Source of the DNA: CAMAVK01 sp964362485
Lineage (GTDB): Archaea; Nanobdellota; Nanobdellia; Woesearchaeales; GW2011-AR9
NCBI GenBank assembly: GCA_964362485.1
Contig: CAYIEX010000004.1
Coordinates: forward strand, 1 to 30,710
Direction of reading: 5' to 3'
Length of the DNA stretch: 30,710 bases
The notes under the pieces: generated by a model
What the model was told of the DNA's origin: nothing
The model's database searches: none
Seen by the model: only the letters and a program-made list of their open reading frames with translations
Translations under genes and position numbers: made by a program
Shown here: in pieces, positions 15,209-22,022 of the stretch
Layout: every line of letters starts with the position of its first letter
Numbering within the stretch: the stretch's first letter is position 1

Positions 15209-15766
15209 CTAGCGGGAGATCAGAGAAGAGTAGTCAACTTTATAGCCACTATAATATCCCGAAGGATGGCGTAGTAATCCTATATTCAAAAGTCGATCCA
15301 ATGTAAGAAGATCATCACCCATAATCTGACCAAAAGTGTAGCTATAACCATAGAGAAGAATAGTACGACCGGGGAGGGTGTAGTAGCCACCACCTCTTCC
15401 TTCTATGATGAGGTTTAAATTTTGATTCAGAATAGAATGTGTGGAGGGATTTTCATCATCTTTTTTCCAGCTCCGGGGGATTTCAAATTCGGGGAGCAAT
15501 AACCGCAGTTCATCTAAAAACGTATCACAAACTCCCGGATGAGATATATTTTTTCTCTCAAAACCGCGTATGTAGGGCCAGCTCGATGTTGTTTGGGGGA
15601 TATTATCCACAAGGCTGATATTAAATAAGACAAATGTTGCTTCTTCAGTGCCATCCTTAAGACTATTAAGGTTGAAGAGTCCAGAATCGTCTTGATGTCT
15701 TCGTAAGAGAAGCTCGTTTAAGCTTGGGTCCAGTTGATGGAGTTTGGCATATATTGAGGTTATCAT
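15209..15766 (-). CDS. Hypothetical protein, 185 aa
   Basis: The open frame reaches up to an ATG at 15805, but that ATG lies inside the tRNA-Val gene. I start at the ATG at 15766 (MITSIYAKLHQLDPSLNEL). The protein is soluble, with mixed helices and strands: EEATFVLFNISLVDN, a polar middle with GYYTLPGRTILLYGYSYTFG, then LLTLDRLLNIGLLRHPSGYY. No family or catalytic motif was recognised. The 22-nt distance to the tRNA 3' end suggests it may be co-transcribed with, or processed from, the tRNA transcript. Confidence 0.55.
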   Translation of the reverse strand: MITSIYAKLHQLDPSLNELLLRRHQDDSGLFNLNSLKDGTEEATFVLFNISLVDNIPQTTSSWPYIRGFERKNISHPGVCDTFLDELRLLLPEFEIPRSWKKDDENPSTHSILNQNLNLIIEGRGGGYYTLPGRTILLYGYSYTFGQIMGDDLLTLDRLLNIGLLRHPSGYYSGYKVDYSSLISR

Positions 15767-15802
15767 CTTATTTTGATTTGGGTAGAAGTGGGCCCGCCCA
15801 GA

Positions 15803-15844
15803 CATTCTGAGTAGTGTTGAAAGCAGATGCTTTGTGCACTACTA
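15803..15844 (-). other. tRNA-Val intron 2 (T loop, position 59/60, 42 nt)
   Basis: Helix AGTAGTG/CACTACT closes the intron. Bulges AAT and TGT flank a short central helix in which TTC of the T loop pairs with intron GAA. Cutting AA|T and TG|T rebuilds the T arm exactly (TTCGAAT followed by CTGGG). Confidence 0.8.
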
Positions 15845-15883
15845 TTCGAACTGGGGATCCTTTCGACGTCAACGAAATGTCAT

Positions 15884-15912
15884 TTGTGGTAAAGACACGC
15901 TTGTATCTTTAA
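15884..15912 (-). other. tRNA-Val intron 1 (D loop, 29 nt)
   Basis: A 9-bp hairpin (TAAAGATAC with GTGTCTTTA, loop AAGC) is flanked by 3-nt bulges CTT and AAA and an imperfect central helix (GCGG with CCAC, one mismatch). Cutting within both bulges leaves the D arm GTCTAGCGGCT + ATGAC, the normal valine pattern. Confidence 0.75.
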
Positions 15913-15956
15913 AGCCGCTAGACCACGGGCCCGTTACAAAGTTTGTTGTGGATCAG

Positions 15957-15964
15957 CTTTTAAG
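15957..15964. promoter_or_regulatory. Bidirectional TATA box for tRNA-Val and the PH-like gene
   Basis: CTTTTAAG (minus CTTAAAAG) is centred about 28 nt from the tRNA 5' end at 15932 and about 22 nt from the rightward ATG at 15982. It could drive both. Confidence 0.45.
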
Positions 15965-15981
15965 CTTTTTGGATTTTTTGA

Positions 15982-16491
15982 ATGATAAGCCCCATGAGTT
16001 ATTCCCGTAAATATTATAAACTTGCAAGTGATAGGAAAGTTATGCCTTATGAACAACCAATCTATTCTGTTCTTCCTCATCAAGGTCGTGCACTTGTCCC
16101 AAAAGCATTGTCTTTGATAGGGTTAGGAATCATTTTTTACATTGGAGTTCTGGTGAACGTGACTCTTTTGGATTTGCGGGCAACGGAAGAAACAGTAGTT
16201 AAGGTCGTTGCCTTGGCAGTAGTGTTATGTTTGATCATTGTAGGTATTATTCTGGCACGACGACATACCATGCGACCGTATGTCTTTTATAGGGATGGCA
16301 TTGAGGTAAATGAATTCAAAGTAATGTATAGCACGATTACAGTAGTGGATACAAAACAAAATCTGTGGGACAAGATCTTTACAACTCAAAAGATAGTAAT
16401 GGGCAGTACCATTCTCCATCATGTGCCTGAAGAGTTGGCTCTTGAAGTATATATTCGTAAAGTAATTGAATACGCGAAAAGCCGTCCATGA
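15982..16491 (+). CDS. Membrane protein with a PH-like (bPH2/YdbS-type) domain
   Basis: The 169-residue protein opens with a cytosolic segment. Two transmembrane helices follow (LSLIGLGIIFYIGVLVNVTL about 43-62, VVKVVALAVVLCLIIVGIIL about 71-90). A basic turn (ARRHTMRP) then leads into a beta-rich C-terminal domain (YVFYRDGIEVNEFKVMYSTI, TVVDTKQNLWDKIF) ending in an amphipathic helix (EELALEVYIRKVIEYAKS). Two helices followed by this strand pattern with a W-D-K turn are typical of bacterial PH domain 2 proteins. The molecular role is unknown. An ATG at 15994 is an alternative start. It is followed 31 nt later by a receiver-domain gene, likely co-transcribed. Confidence 0.72.
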   Translation: MISPMSYSRKYYKLASDRKVMPYEQPIYSVLPHQGRALVPKALSLIGLGIIFYIGVLVNVTLLDLRATEETVVKVVALAVVLCLIIVGIILARRHTMRPYVFYRDGIEVNEFKVMYSTITVVDTKQNLWDKIFTTQKIVMGSTILHHVPEELALEVYIRKVIEYAKSRP

Positions 16492-16522
16492 AATTGTTTG
16501 GAAGAGACTTTGGGAGGAACGT

Positions 16523-16894
16523 ATGACTAAAACGATCTTGATATTTGATGATGAAGTTGCAGAGATGACTGCTCAATTAATTGAAGGAGACACTACTTAT
16601 CTATGCCTGCCTTATGCGAATGCAAATAAGTGCATGGATGATATTGAACAAGGTTTGCAGTTCGATTTATTTTTTACTGATCTGGCAGTAGATTTTACTG
16701 ATCATACGATAAAGAGCTTGCGAAGAGGTATTACAGGAGAGGATTTAGGAAGTAGAGTCAAGACGTTGCATCCTCGCGTTCCAATAATTACTATTAGTGC
16801 CTATGATTTTGGCCCTTCATTTTCTCAATACCACCTGGTGAAACCAGTACTTCCTTCGAAGTATATAACGGTACTGCGGAGTTTTCTGGATTGA
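16523..16894 (+). CDS. Stand-alone response-regulator receiver domain
   Basis: This start is chosen because GGGAGG lies just upstream; the frame extends 19 codons further into the previous gene. The 123-residue protein has the receiver signature. FDDE supplies the acidic pair (D9, D10), FFTDLAVD the phospho-acceptor (D53), ITISAYD the Ser/Thr switch (S92) and LVKPV the conserved lysine with cis-proline (K107). No output domain follows. A loop (LRRGITGEDLGSRVKTLHP) enlarges the alpha-3/beta-4 region. It would be phosphorylated by a histidine kinase encoded elsewhere; no kinase of that type is in this window. Confidence 0.85.
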   Translation: MTKTILIFDDEVAEMTAQLIEGDTTYLCLPYANANKCMDDIEQGLQFDLFFTDLAVDFTDHTIKSLRRGITGEDLGSRVKTLHPRVPIITISAYDFGPSFSQYHLVKPVLPSKYITVLRSFLD

Positions 16895-16973
16895 TTGTCT
16901 GGACCGTGGTGAGATAGATGGGAGAAGATGAAAGAATTTTGAGTTTGTTTTGCTGTATTTAAGGGGATATTGT

Positions 16974-18023
16974 TCACACTTTGTCAGAGGTTTGTTTTAC
17001 AATGACGTATTCTTCTAAAAGGATAATGGTGAGCGCGAGAATAAATGGTCCTACCAGAGCGCCTACGGGGCCAAAAACAAAGACGCCACCGAGAATTCCG
17101 ATCATAACTATGGCAGGATGAATTTTGGCATGATGACCCATAATCTTAGGTTTGAGAATGTTGTCAATACTGCTCACAATGATTAAGCCGTATAGGAATA
17201 GTCCAATGCCCTTGAAGATCAAAAAGTTGGAATTCTCGAAGAGACCTTGAAGGAGCAAGAAAATGGATGCAGGAACCCAGACTATACCTGTTCCAAGGAG
17301 GGGAATTAACGCAAAGAGAGCCATTACAAGACCCCAAAAGAGGGGTGAAGGAATTCCAAATAAATAGAATCCAATGGCACCGAGAATACCTTGGAGAAAC
17401 GCGATGAGAACATAGCCATAGAGTAAACCTTTCGTGACTTCTTGAAGTCGCATGATAACATGATTATATCGATTTTGGGGCATGCCTAAATATTCATTGA
17501 GGTGGGTTACTAAACGTGGCCCGTCACGCAGAAAGTAGAACATTGTAAAAAAGACAACAAAGACATTGAGGAAGAAACGAGGAAGACTGACTAAGAGACC
17601 TGATCCACGCTCGACGATCCATGTTGTTGCCCATTTGACAAAAATTTGGACTTGTTGACTGAGAATGGGGTTCTGAGTATACTCTTCAATTTGGAGGCAG
17701 ATTTCAGTGCTGCAATTAGCAAATAAACCATTTGCGAGCGCATATTTAGTTGAGGTATAAAGACCGTATGATTCATGGATTAAAGTATTTATTATATAGA
17801 GGGTGGGGACTAAAAGGATTACAATGGCAACAAGGCAGATGATTATAGCAACAAGCGTTGGCTTTTTCCAGCGTGATGTTAACCAAATATAGAGGGGGTA
17901 GCACAGATAGGCAAGCAATCCACCCATGAAAATAGCAAGAAAAAATGGCTTAAGAATATACGCGCAAACTCCTAACAGCAAGAGAATTACCACAAAAGGA
18001 ATGTACTCTTTGTAATTGGGCAT
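16974..18023 (-). CDS. AI-2E family (PerM/YdiK-like) membrane transporter
   Basis: The 349 residues match the usual length. The N-terminus has closely spaced hydrophobic helices (FVVILLLLGVCAYILKPFF, GLLAYLCYPLYIWL), then LVAIVILLVPTLYIINTL. A long extracellular or amphipathic middle region (residues 85-150, with two Cys in NCSTEICLQIEE) follows. The C-terminal bundle carries family-like segments (GYVLIAFLQGILGAIGFYLFG, ALIPLLGTGIVWVPASIFLL, PAIVMIGILGGVFVFGPVGA). The PALIPLLG-type motif and the G-x-F-G-P-x-G segment are typical of the family. Substrate unknown. A strong TATA box lies 26 nt upstream. Confidence 0.9.
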   Translation of the reverse strand: MPNYKEYIPFVVILLLLGVCAYILKPFFLAIFMGGLLAYLCYPLYIWLTSRWKKPTLVAIIICLVAIVILLVPTLYIINTLIHESYGLYTSTKYALANGLFANCSTEICLQIEEYTQNPILSQQVQIFVKWATTWIVERGSGLLVSLPRFFLNVFVVFFTMFYFLRDGPRLVTHLNEYLGMPQNRYNHVIMRLQEVTKGLLYGYVLIAFLQGILGAIGFYLFGIPSPLFWGLVMALFALIPLLGTGIVWVPASIFLLLQGLFENSNFLIFKGIGLFLYGLIIVSSIDNILKPKIMGHHAKIHPAIVMIGILGGVFVFGPVGALVGPFILALTIILLEEYVIVKQTSDKV

Positions 18024-18044
18024 AGTAGAAGAAGGTTTTTTTTG

Positions 18045-18054
18045 GTATATAAAC
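18045..18054 (-). promoter_or_regulatory. TATA box of the AI-2E transporter gene
   Basis: GTTTATATAC on the minus strand is centred about 26 nt before the ATG at 18023. Confidence 0.6.
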
Positions 18055-18160
18055 TTTGTGAGAGGTTCGGTTTTGTTTTGGGAGAAATGAGAGCCGAGCC
18101 CAGATGGTTATTATGATTTTATGTTTAATTCAAGTAAAAGGTTGAATATTGTTTGCTTCA

Positions 18161-18199
18161 GAATTGATTGCTACAGAATCGATTGTTTACGAATTGATT
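18161..18199. repeat. Three 15-nt-spaced imperfect repeats
   Basis: GAATTGATT (18161-18169), GAATCGATT (18176-18184) and GAATTGATT (18191-18199) recur at an exact 15-nt period. A weaker relative starts at 18144. They lie just past the S-layer terminator and upstream of the AI-2E promoter. Confidence 0.6.
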
Positions 18200-18203
18200 T
18201 GCA

Positions 18204-18228
18204 AAGAAAAGAAAAAAAAGAAAAAAAT
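18204..18228 (-). terminator. Poly-T terminator of the S-layer gene
   Basis: On the minus strand, 13 nt past the S-layer stop, the sequence has runs of seven and eight T separated by single bases and then shorter T runs. This is the pattern of archaeal intrinsic termination, without a hairpin. Confidence 0.7.
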
Positions 18229-18240
18229 TGGTTTTAGGCC

Positions 18241-20844
18241 TTATTGTTCAGCTGCAGGAGCTGCAGGTTCAGCGGCTGGCTCAGCTGCAGGAGCAGCTGG
18301 GCTAGGAGCTCCAACTTGAACGTCTCGAAGAGATGTTCCTTCGATTTCTAATTCCATTCCAGTTAGTTTCTCAGGCTGTTGAGCAATAACACGACCAGCT
18401 AGTTGGGTGTCTTCACCAGAGTAACCTGCTACAAGCATGGCAACGTTTCCGTTAGCGTGCTCGAAGAGTTTAACTCTTGCTTTACCAGCAGTGAATCCAT
18501 CTGCACAATTGTCTGGGTTGCCAAGAAGTTCAGCTGCAACACTGTTGACACAAGGTCCACCAACAACGATCAAGTTTTGAGCTTTTGCGTCGCTAATAGC
18601 GCTGTCAAAGCGAACTGCATCAACAACGGAAACTCGCTCCCAATCGCCTGTCTTTCGAGAACCAGTGGTTGTAGCACCGGTTGTCACGAAGACTTGAGGT
18701 ACCCGTTGAGCTTTTGGATAAACCAAAGTCAATTCACTTGGGTCACTCGAAGGATTCTCGTGCGTCAAGAATGCACCCATTGAGGTGTATCCATAGCTCA
18801 CTTCAGTCTCACCGTCAGGAGAGATTAAAGTATAGCCGCTTAACGAGAAGTCAAGCTCAGGGCCACTACCAGATGTAACGTTAAGTACAAGGTTGGTAGG
18901 TGCAGTGTTGTCGTAGTCATCCGTATTTGGTGTTGACATTGTTACAGTAATGAAGTTCTGCTCAGTCGAGTTAAGAGCTAAGCGATCCCATGCGTTCAAG
19001 CTTGAATTCGTTAAGTTTGCAGGGTAAACGGTGAATGCCCATTGAGACCCAAACGAATCAATGAAGTTAACAAGAGCCGCATCGGTTATGTCATTATCTC
19101 CATTTAAAGCAACTTTAACAGGGAAGTCATCAGCAGTGATTCCTGAACCATATACTTCAAAGGAATAACCACCAAGCTTAATTGTTGCGGTTGCGTTGGT
19201 TGAAGATACTGAATACTCAAGGGTCTCTCCACTTCCTAGATTCTTGAACTTAATCTTAGGGTTACTGTCTGTACTTGCATCCGAACTCTTATATTGCATA
19301 AGATAGGATTTAGCCGAACCAGAACTTGGTGTACCTGCAGTTACGATGAAATAATCATCCTTCTCGATAAGTTCAGACTCTGCAAGAGCAAGTCTCTTTT
19401 GGTTTGATCTAGCTCCACTAACACCATCTTCACCAATGGACAAGTTGAACTGAGCTTCAGCATAGGCCAATGGAAGATCAACGGCTTTGTCGTCTCCATC
19501 AAAGAGATGGAGCTTATATCGACGAGCTGACGAGGTCTTTATTCGGACGTCGTGGGTCTCTTCTGTTGTTAAGCCTTTATACTCTGCATCAAAGAGGCCA
19601 CCAAGGAGAATTTCTTTCTCATCGCCAGTTGACACAATGATGTCGCTTAACTTCTTACCAGCTGGAACGAAGTAGTCATCCTCAGCAGTCATGTTAATCT
19701 CAATTGTGCTGATAGCAAATGTTGCGTTGTTATCAGTACCAGTGATCTTAACTTTAGTACCTTCGATGTCTTCAGAACCAATCTTCACAGCTTGGCTTCC
19801 TGAACCAGCAGTCTCAACATCGTTATCACGAAGTTCCCATTTCTGAGCACCAACGTAGAATGTAGCGGAGTGGATACCACCAGCATAATCTTGGTAGAGA
19901 AGCTCGCTTACACCAATTTCGCTTCCATCAGATAAGATGAATGTGTCACCAACTGAAAGCTTGTTTGTTGCTTCACCGTTAACAGTGAATTTAGCGTCAG
20001 CTGCATCAACGTAGCTTAAGACGATGTCATACTTCTTTCCTGCAGCGTCGTAGGTTTTGGATTCTCCTTCAAGAAGAGTATCGGTTGCTGCACCAGCCAT
20101 TAAAACGAGTTTAACGCTGTTCTCAGCAGGGGAGTTTGGTCTTCGAGCTTGAACAACTGTAAACTCTTTTCCCATAATACTGAGTTGAGTGTTTTCAAAG
20201 TCATCAAGGTAGGTACCGGTTGTACTGGAAGATCCAGATGAATCGGTAACGTCTGATTGAGCAGTTGAAGAGAACTCAATTTTATAACGAGCAAAAGGGT
20301 TGTCATTTTTAACGAAGAAGTGGTCAGCGGTTACGTCATCATCACTTTCAGAATACTTAACGATGGTTGAAGTCGTATCTGTGCTATCCCAGAATAAGAA
20401 TTGTTGATATTCATATTCTTCTTCGTTGGTTGACCATTCGCCATCAGCCAATGCATCAAGCTCATCATCACCAATAAAAGTGTTGATTCCATTGATGGTT
20501 TCACCAGCAATTGTACTCTCGGATGCGTTGTTATTACCCATCTCATAGATCTTTGCTGATGTTCCTACTTCCCAAGCATCGCCTTCAACGGTAGCGGCTC
20601 CCGAAGCAGATTCTGCTTTAAGATACTTCATGCTGGTAGCTATATCAGTCATTGCGATGTTATCGATTGGTTTTGAATTTTCACCAATAACAAAGTAACC
20701 ATTGAAGGATCCTTCAGAAACAAACATATGAGGATAATCCTTCAAATCAGCGGCGAGTGCGCCCATTGCAGTTGCTCCAAGCATGGCAGCGCCAGCTCCG
20801 ACAGCAAACATGCGTTTTACTACTCTTTTAATTTCCATTCTCAA
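18241..20844 (-). CDS. S-layer protein
   Basis: The 867-residue protein has a basic N-terminus and a signal peptide (AVGAGAAMLGATAMGALA, cleavage expected after ALA near residue 32). A DYPHMFVSEGSFNGYFVIGE segment follows, typical of the first S-layer domain in DPANN and methanogen S-layer proteins. The middle is beta-rich, acidic and Ser/Thr-rich. The C-terminal domain (LIVVGGPCVNSVAAELLG, NGNVAMLVAGYSGEDTQLA) is the conserved S-layer C-terminal module with a Cys pair (VGGPC, NPDNC). It ends in a Pro/Ala/Glu tail (APAAEPAAEPAAPAAEQ). It would form the outer protein lattice. The start is TTG: GGAGGTG lies 4 nt upstream, an ideal site; the ATG two codons later has poorer spacing. Confidence 0.92.
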   Translation of the reverse strand: MRMEIKRVVKRMFAVGAGAAMLGATAMGALAADLKDYPHMFVSEGSFNGYFVIGENSKPIDNIAMTDIATSMKYLKAESASGAATVEGDAWEVGTSAKIYEMGNNNASESTIAGETINGINTFIGDDELDALADGEWSTNEEEYEYQQFLFWDSTDTTSTIVKYSESDDDVTADHFFVKNDNPFARYKIEFSSTAQSDVTDSSGSSSTTGTYLDDFENTQLSIMGKEFTVVQARRPNSPAENSVKLVLMAGAATDTLLEGESKTYDAAGKKYDIVLSYVDAADAKFTVNGEATNKLSVGDTFILSDGSEIGVSELLYQDYAGGIHSATFYVGAQKWELRDNDVETAGSGSQAVKIGSEDIEGTKVKITGTDNNATFAISTIEINMTAEDDYFVPAGKKLSDIIVSTGDEKEILLGGLFDAEYKGLTTEETHDVRIKTSSARRYKLHLFDGDDKAVDLPLAYAEAQFNLSIGEDGVSGARSNQKRLALAESELIEKDDYFIVTAGTPSSGSAKSYLMQYKSSDASTDSNPKIKFKNLGSGETLEYSVSSTNATATIKLGGYSFEVYGSGITADDFPVKVALNGDNDITDAALVNFIDSFGSQWAFTVYPANLTNSSLNAWDRLALNSTEQNFITVTMSTPNTDDYDNTAPTNLVLNVTSGSGPELDFSLSGYTLISPDGETEVSYGYTSMGAFLTHENPSSDPSELTLVYPKAQRVPQVFVTTGATTTGSRKTGDWERVSVVDAVRFDSAISDAKAQNLIVVGGPCVNSVAAELLGNPDNCADGFTAGKARVKLFEHANGNVAMLVAGYSGEDTQLAGRVIAQQPEKLTGMELEIEGTSLRDVQVGAPSPAAPAAEPAAEPAAPAAEQ

Positions 20845-20848
20845 AACA

Positions 20849-20855
20849 CACCTCC
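20849..20855 (-). promoter_or_regulatory. Strong ribosome binding site of the S-layer gene
   Basis: GGAGGTG on the minus strand, 4 nt before the TTG start. It is the only perfect Shine-Dalgarno site in the window and fits a highly translated gene. Confidence 0.75.
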
Positions 20856-20899
20856 GTGTTTGAATATGCAGTTTTTCTATCCCTCTTTTTTACTCATCC

Positions 20900-20908
20900 T
20901 ATAAAAGT
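20900..20908 (-). promoter_or_regulatory. Candidate S-layer promoter (proximal TATA box)
   Basis: CTTTTATAG on the minus strand predicts a start near 20879 and a 35-nt leader that contains the GGAGGTG site. A second box, GACTTATAAAC at 20999-21009, would give a leader of about 135 nt. The 20845-21204 gap holds these signals, the divergent helicase promoter and no other gene I can see. Confidence 0.4.
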
Positions 20909-21196
20909 TCCGAACGGCATACCCTGAAAGGTAAGTCATTTCGATTTTACAGGTGAGCCTGTTTTGATTTAGAGATCAACCCGTTTTACAAGAATTTCGT
21001 TTATAAGTCTTTCGCAAAAAGCCTACCAACTAATCCTAAAATTAGTGATATAACCGGCGTAGCGTTAAAATTTTCTAGAATTGGACGTTCACCATTGGGA
21101 AATGATGAAACCAGGATATAGAACAAAGTTCTAGAAAGACACCCAATCTTAAGGAGAGAAGGAAATACCATACTGGATACTCTATCGTCGAAAAGT

Positions 21197-21206
21197 TATT
21201 ATAAAT
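21197..21206 (+). promoter_or_regulatory. TATA box of the helicase fragment
   Basis: TATTATAAAT is centred about 25 nt before the ATG at 21226, predicting a leaderless mRNA and favouring that ATG over the one at 21205, which lies inside the box. Confidence 0.55.
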
Positions 21207-21225
21207 GCTATGGAAAAGCAAGGAC

Positions 21226-21888
21226 ATGAAAATCAGTGATTTAGTTTTGCCGGACTTTTTTAAGAACTACTATTCTCATTTTGACAGCCTTAGCCCAATT
21301 CAACAAAAAGCAGTTCAGGCTGGTCTTTTAGAGGGTGCATCGCTTCTGGTCTGCGCTCCGACCGCATCAGGAAAAACCCTCGTGGGGACGATGGCAATTG
21401 CCAAGCAGTTGGAACAAGGAAAAGTAATCTATCTTGTTCCTCTTAAAGCATTAGGTGCAGAAAAATATAAAGAATATAGACGGTGGTTGGATGGAACACC
21501 CTACTCGGCGGCGCTTTCAACAGGAGATAATGAGTATGATGGAAAGATTTTGGCACAAAGCAACTTACTCCTGCTCACAACGGAAAAATTAGATAGTCTG
21601 CTTCGTGAACGATTACCCTGGTTAACTGATGTTAAAGCCGTTATCATTGATGAAATACATCTCCTTAATGATCCCACACGCGGACCAACTTTGGAGATTA
21701 TCATCACGTTACTTAAAATGCTCATCAAACCACAAATTATTGGATTGTCAGCGACCATTGGCAACCCGGAGGCACTCGCAGCATGGCTTCAAGCAGATCT
21801 TGTACGGGACACATGGCGCCCAGTAGAATTACAGCAAGGGATACATTATAATGATAAAGTAGAGTTTTATAGTAAGAAGGAGATATAA
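21226..21888 (+). CDS. Orphan N-terminal half of a Hel308-like DEAD/DEAH helicase
   Basis: The 220 residues carry the Q-motif-like LSPIQQKAV, Walker A APTASGKT, motif Ia VPLKALGAEK, motif Ib LTTEKLDSLL, Walker B as DEIH, and motif III GLSATIGN. These follow Hel308 (Ski2-like) order for RecA domain 1. The frame stops soon after (YSKKEI), and motifs IV-VI, the winged helix and ratchet domains of about 500 more residues are absent. The 134 bp downstream contain no remnant of them. It is either a natural single-RecA-domain protein or a truncated gene. ATP could be bound, but unwinding needs the missing half. A TATA box 25 nt upstream suggests that it is expressed. Confidence 0.85.
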   Translation: MKISDLVLPDFFKNYYSHFDSLSPIQQKAVQAGLLEGASLLVCAPTASGKTLVGTMAIAKQLEQGKVIYLVPLKALGAEKYKEYRRWLDGTPYSAALSTGDNEYDGKILAQSNLLLLTTEKLDSLLRERLPWLTDVKAVIIDEIHLLNDPTRGPTLEIIITLLKMLIKPQIIGLSATIGNPEALAAWLQADLVRDTWRPVELQQGIHYNDKVEFYSKKEI

Positions 21889-22022
21889 TAAGATATTGAC
21901 TCTATGAGATTCGCTAAACTAAATGAAATTCACTAATTAATGAAGTTTATTGAGATTATTTCATCACACGCACAGTATTTCCCCGTATGACACACCCATA
22001 TATCCTTCCCTTATACCATATT

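Larger units (their letters stand above)
15789..15932 (-). tRNA. tRNA-Val(GAC) with two introns at non-canonical positions
   Basis: Read leftward, exons are 15932-15913, 15883-15845 and 15802-15789. Joined, they form a 73-nt cloverleaf. Acceptor GGGCCCG pairs with CGGGCCC (discriminator A). The D stem is GTC/GAC with loop AGCGGCT. Anticodon stem TTTCG pairs with CGAAA around loop TTGACGT (anticodon GAC at 15870-15868, valine). The variable loop is GGATC. T stem CCCAG pairs with CTGGG around loop TTCGAAT. U8, U33, G18-G19, G15-C48 and T54-T55-C56 are all in place. CCA is not encoded. There is no intron at the usual 37/38 site. The 5' flank has a TATA box 28 nt upstream. Exact splice sites are inferred from bulge-helix-bulge folding. 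Confidence 0.88.

Noticed and set aside
15767..15805. Longer start of the 185-aa gene at ATG 15805
   Set aside because: This ATG lies within the third exon and intron of tRNA-Val; the ATG at 15766 clears the tRNA.
21040..21140. Inverted TTCTAGAA-like segments and an ATGATGA in the S-layer/helicase gap
   Set aside because: The arms are short and the C-box-like motif has no D box at a proper distance.
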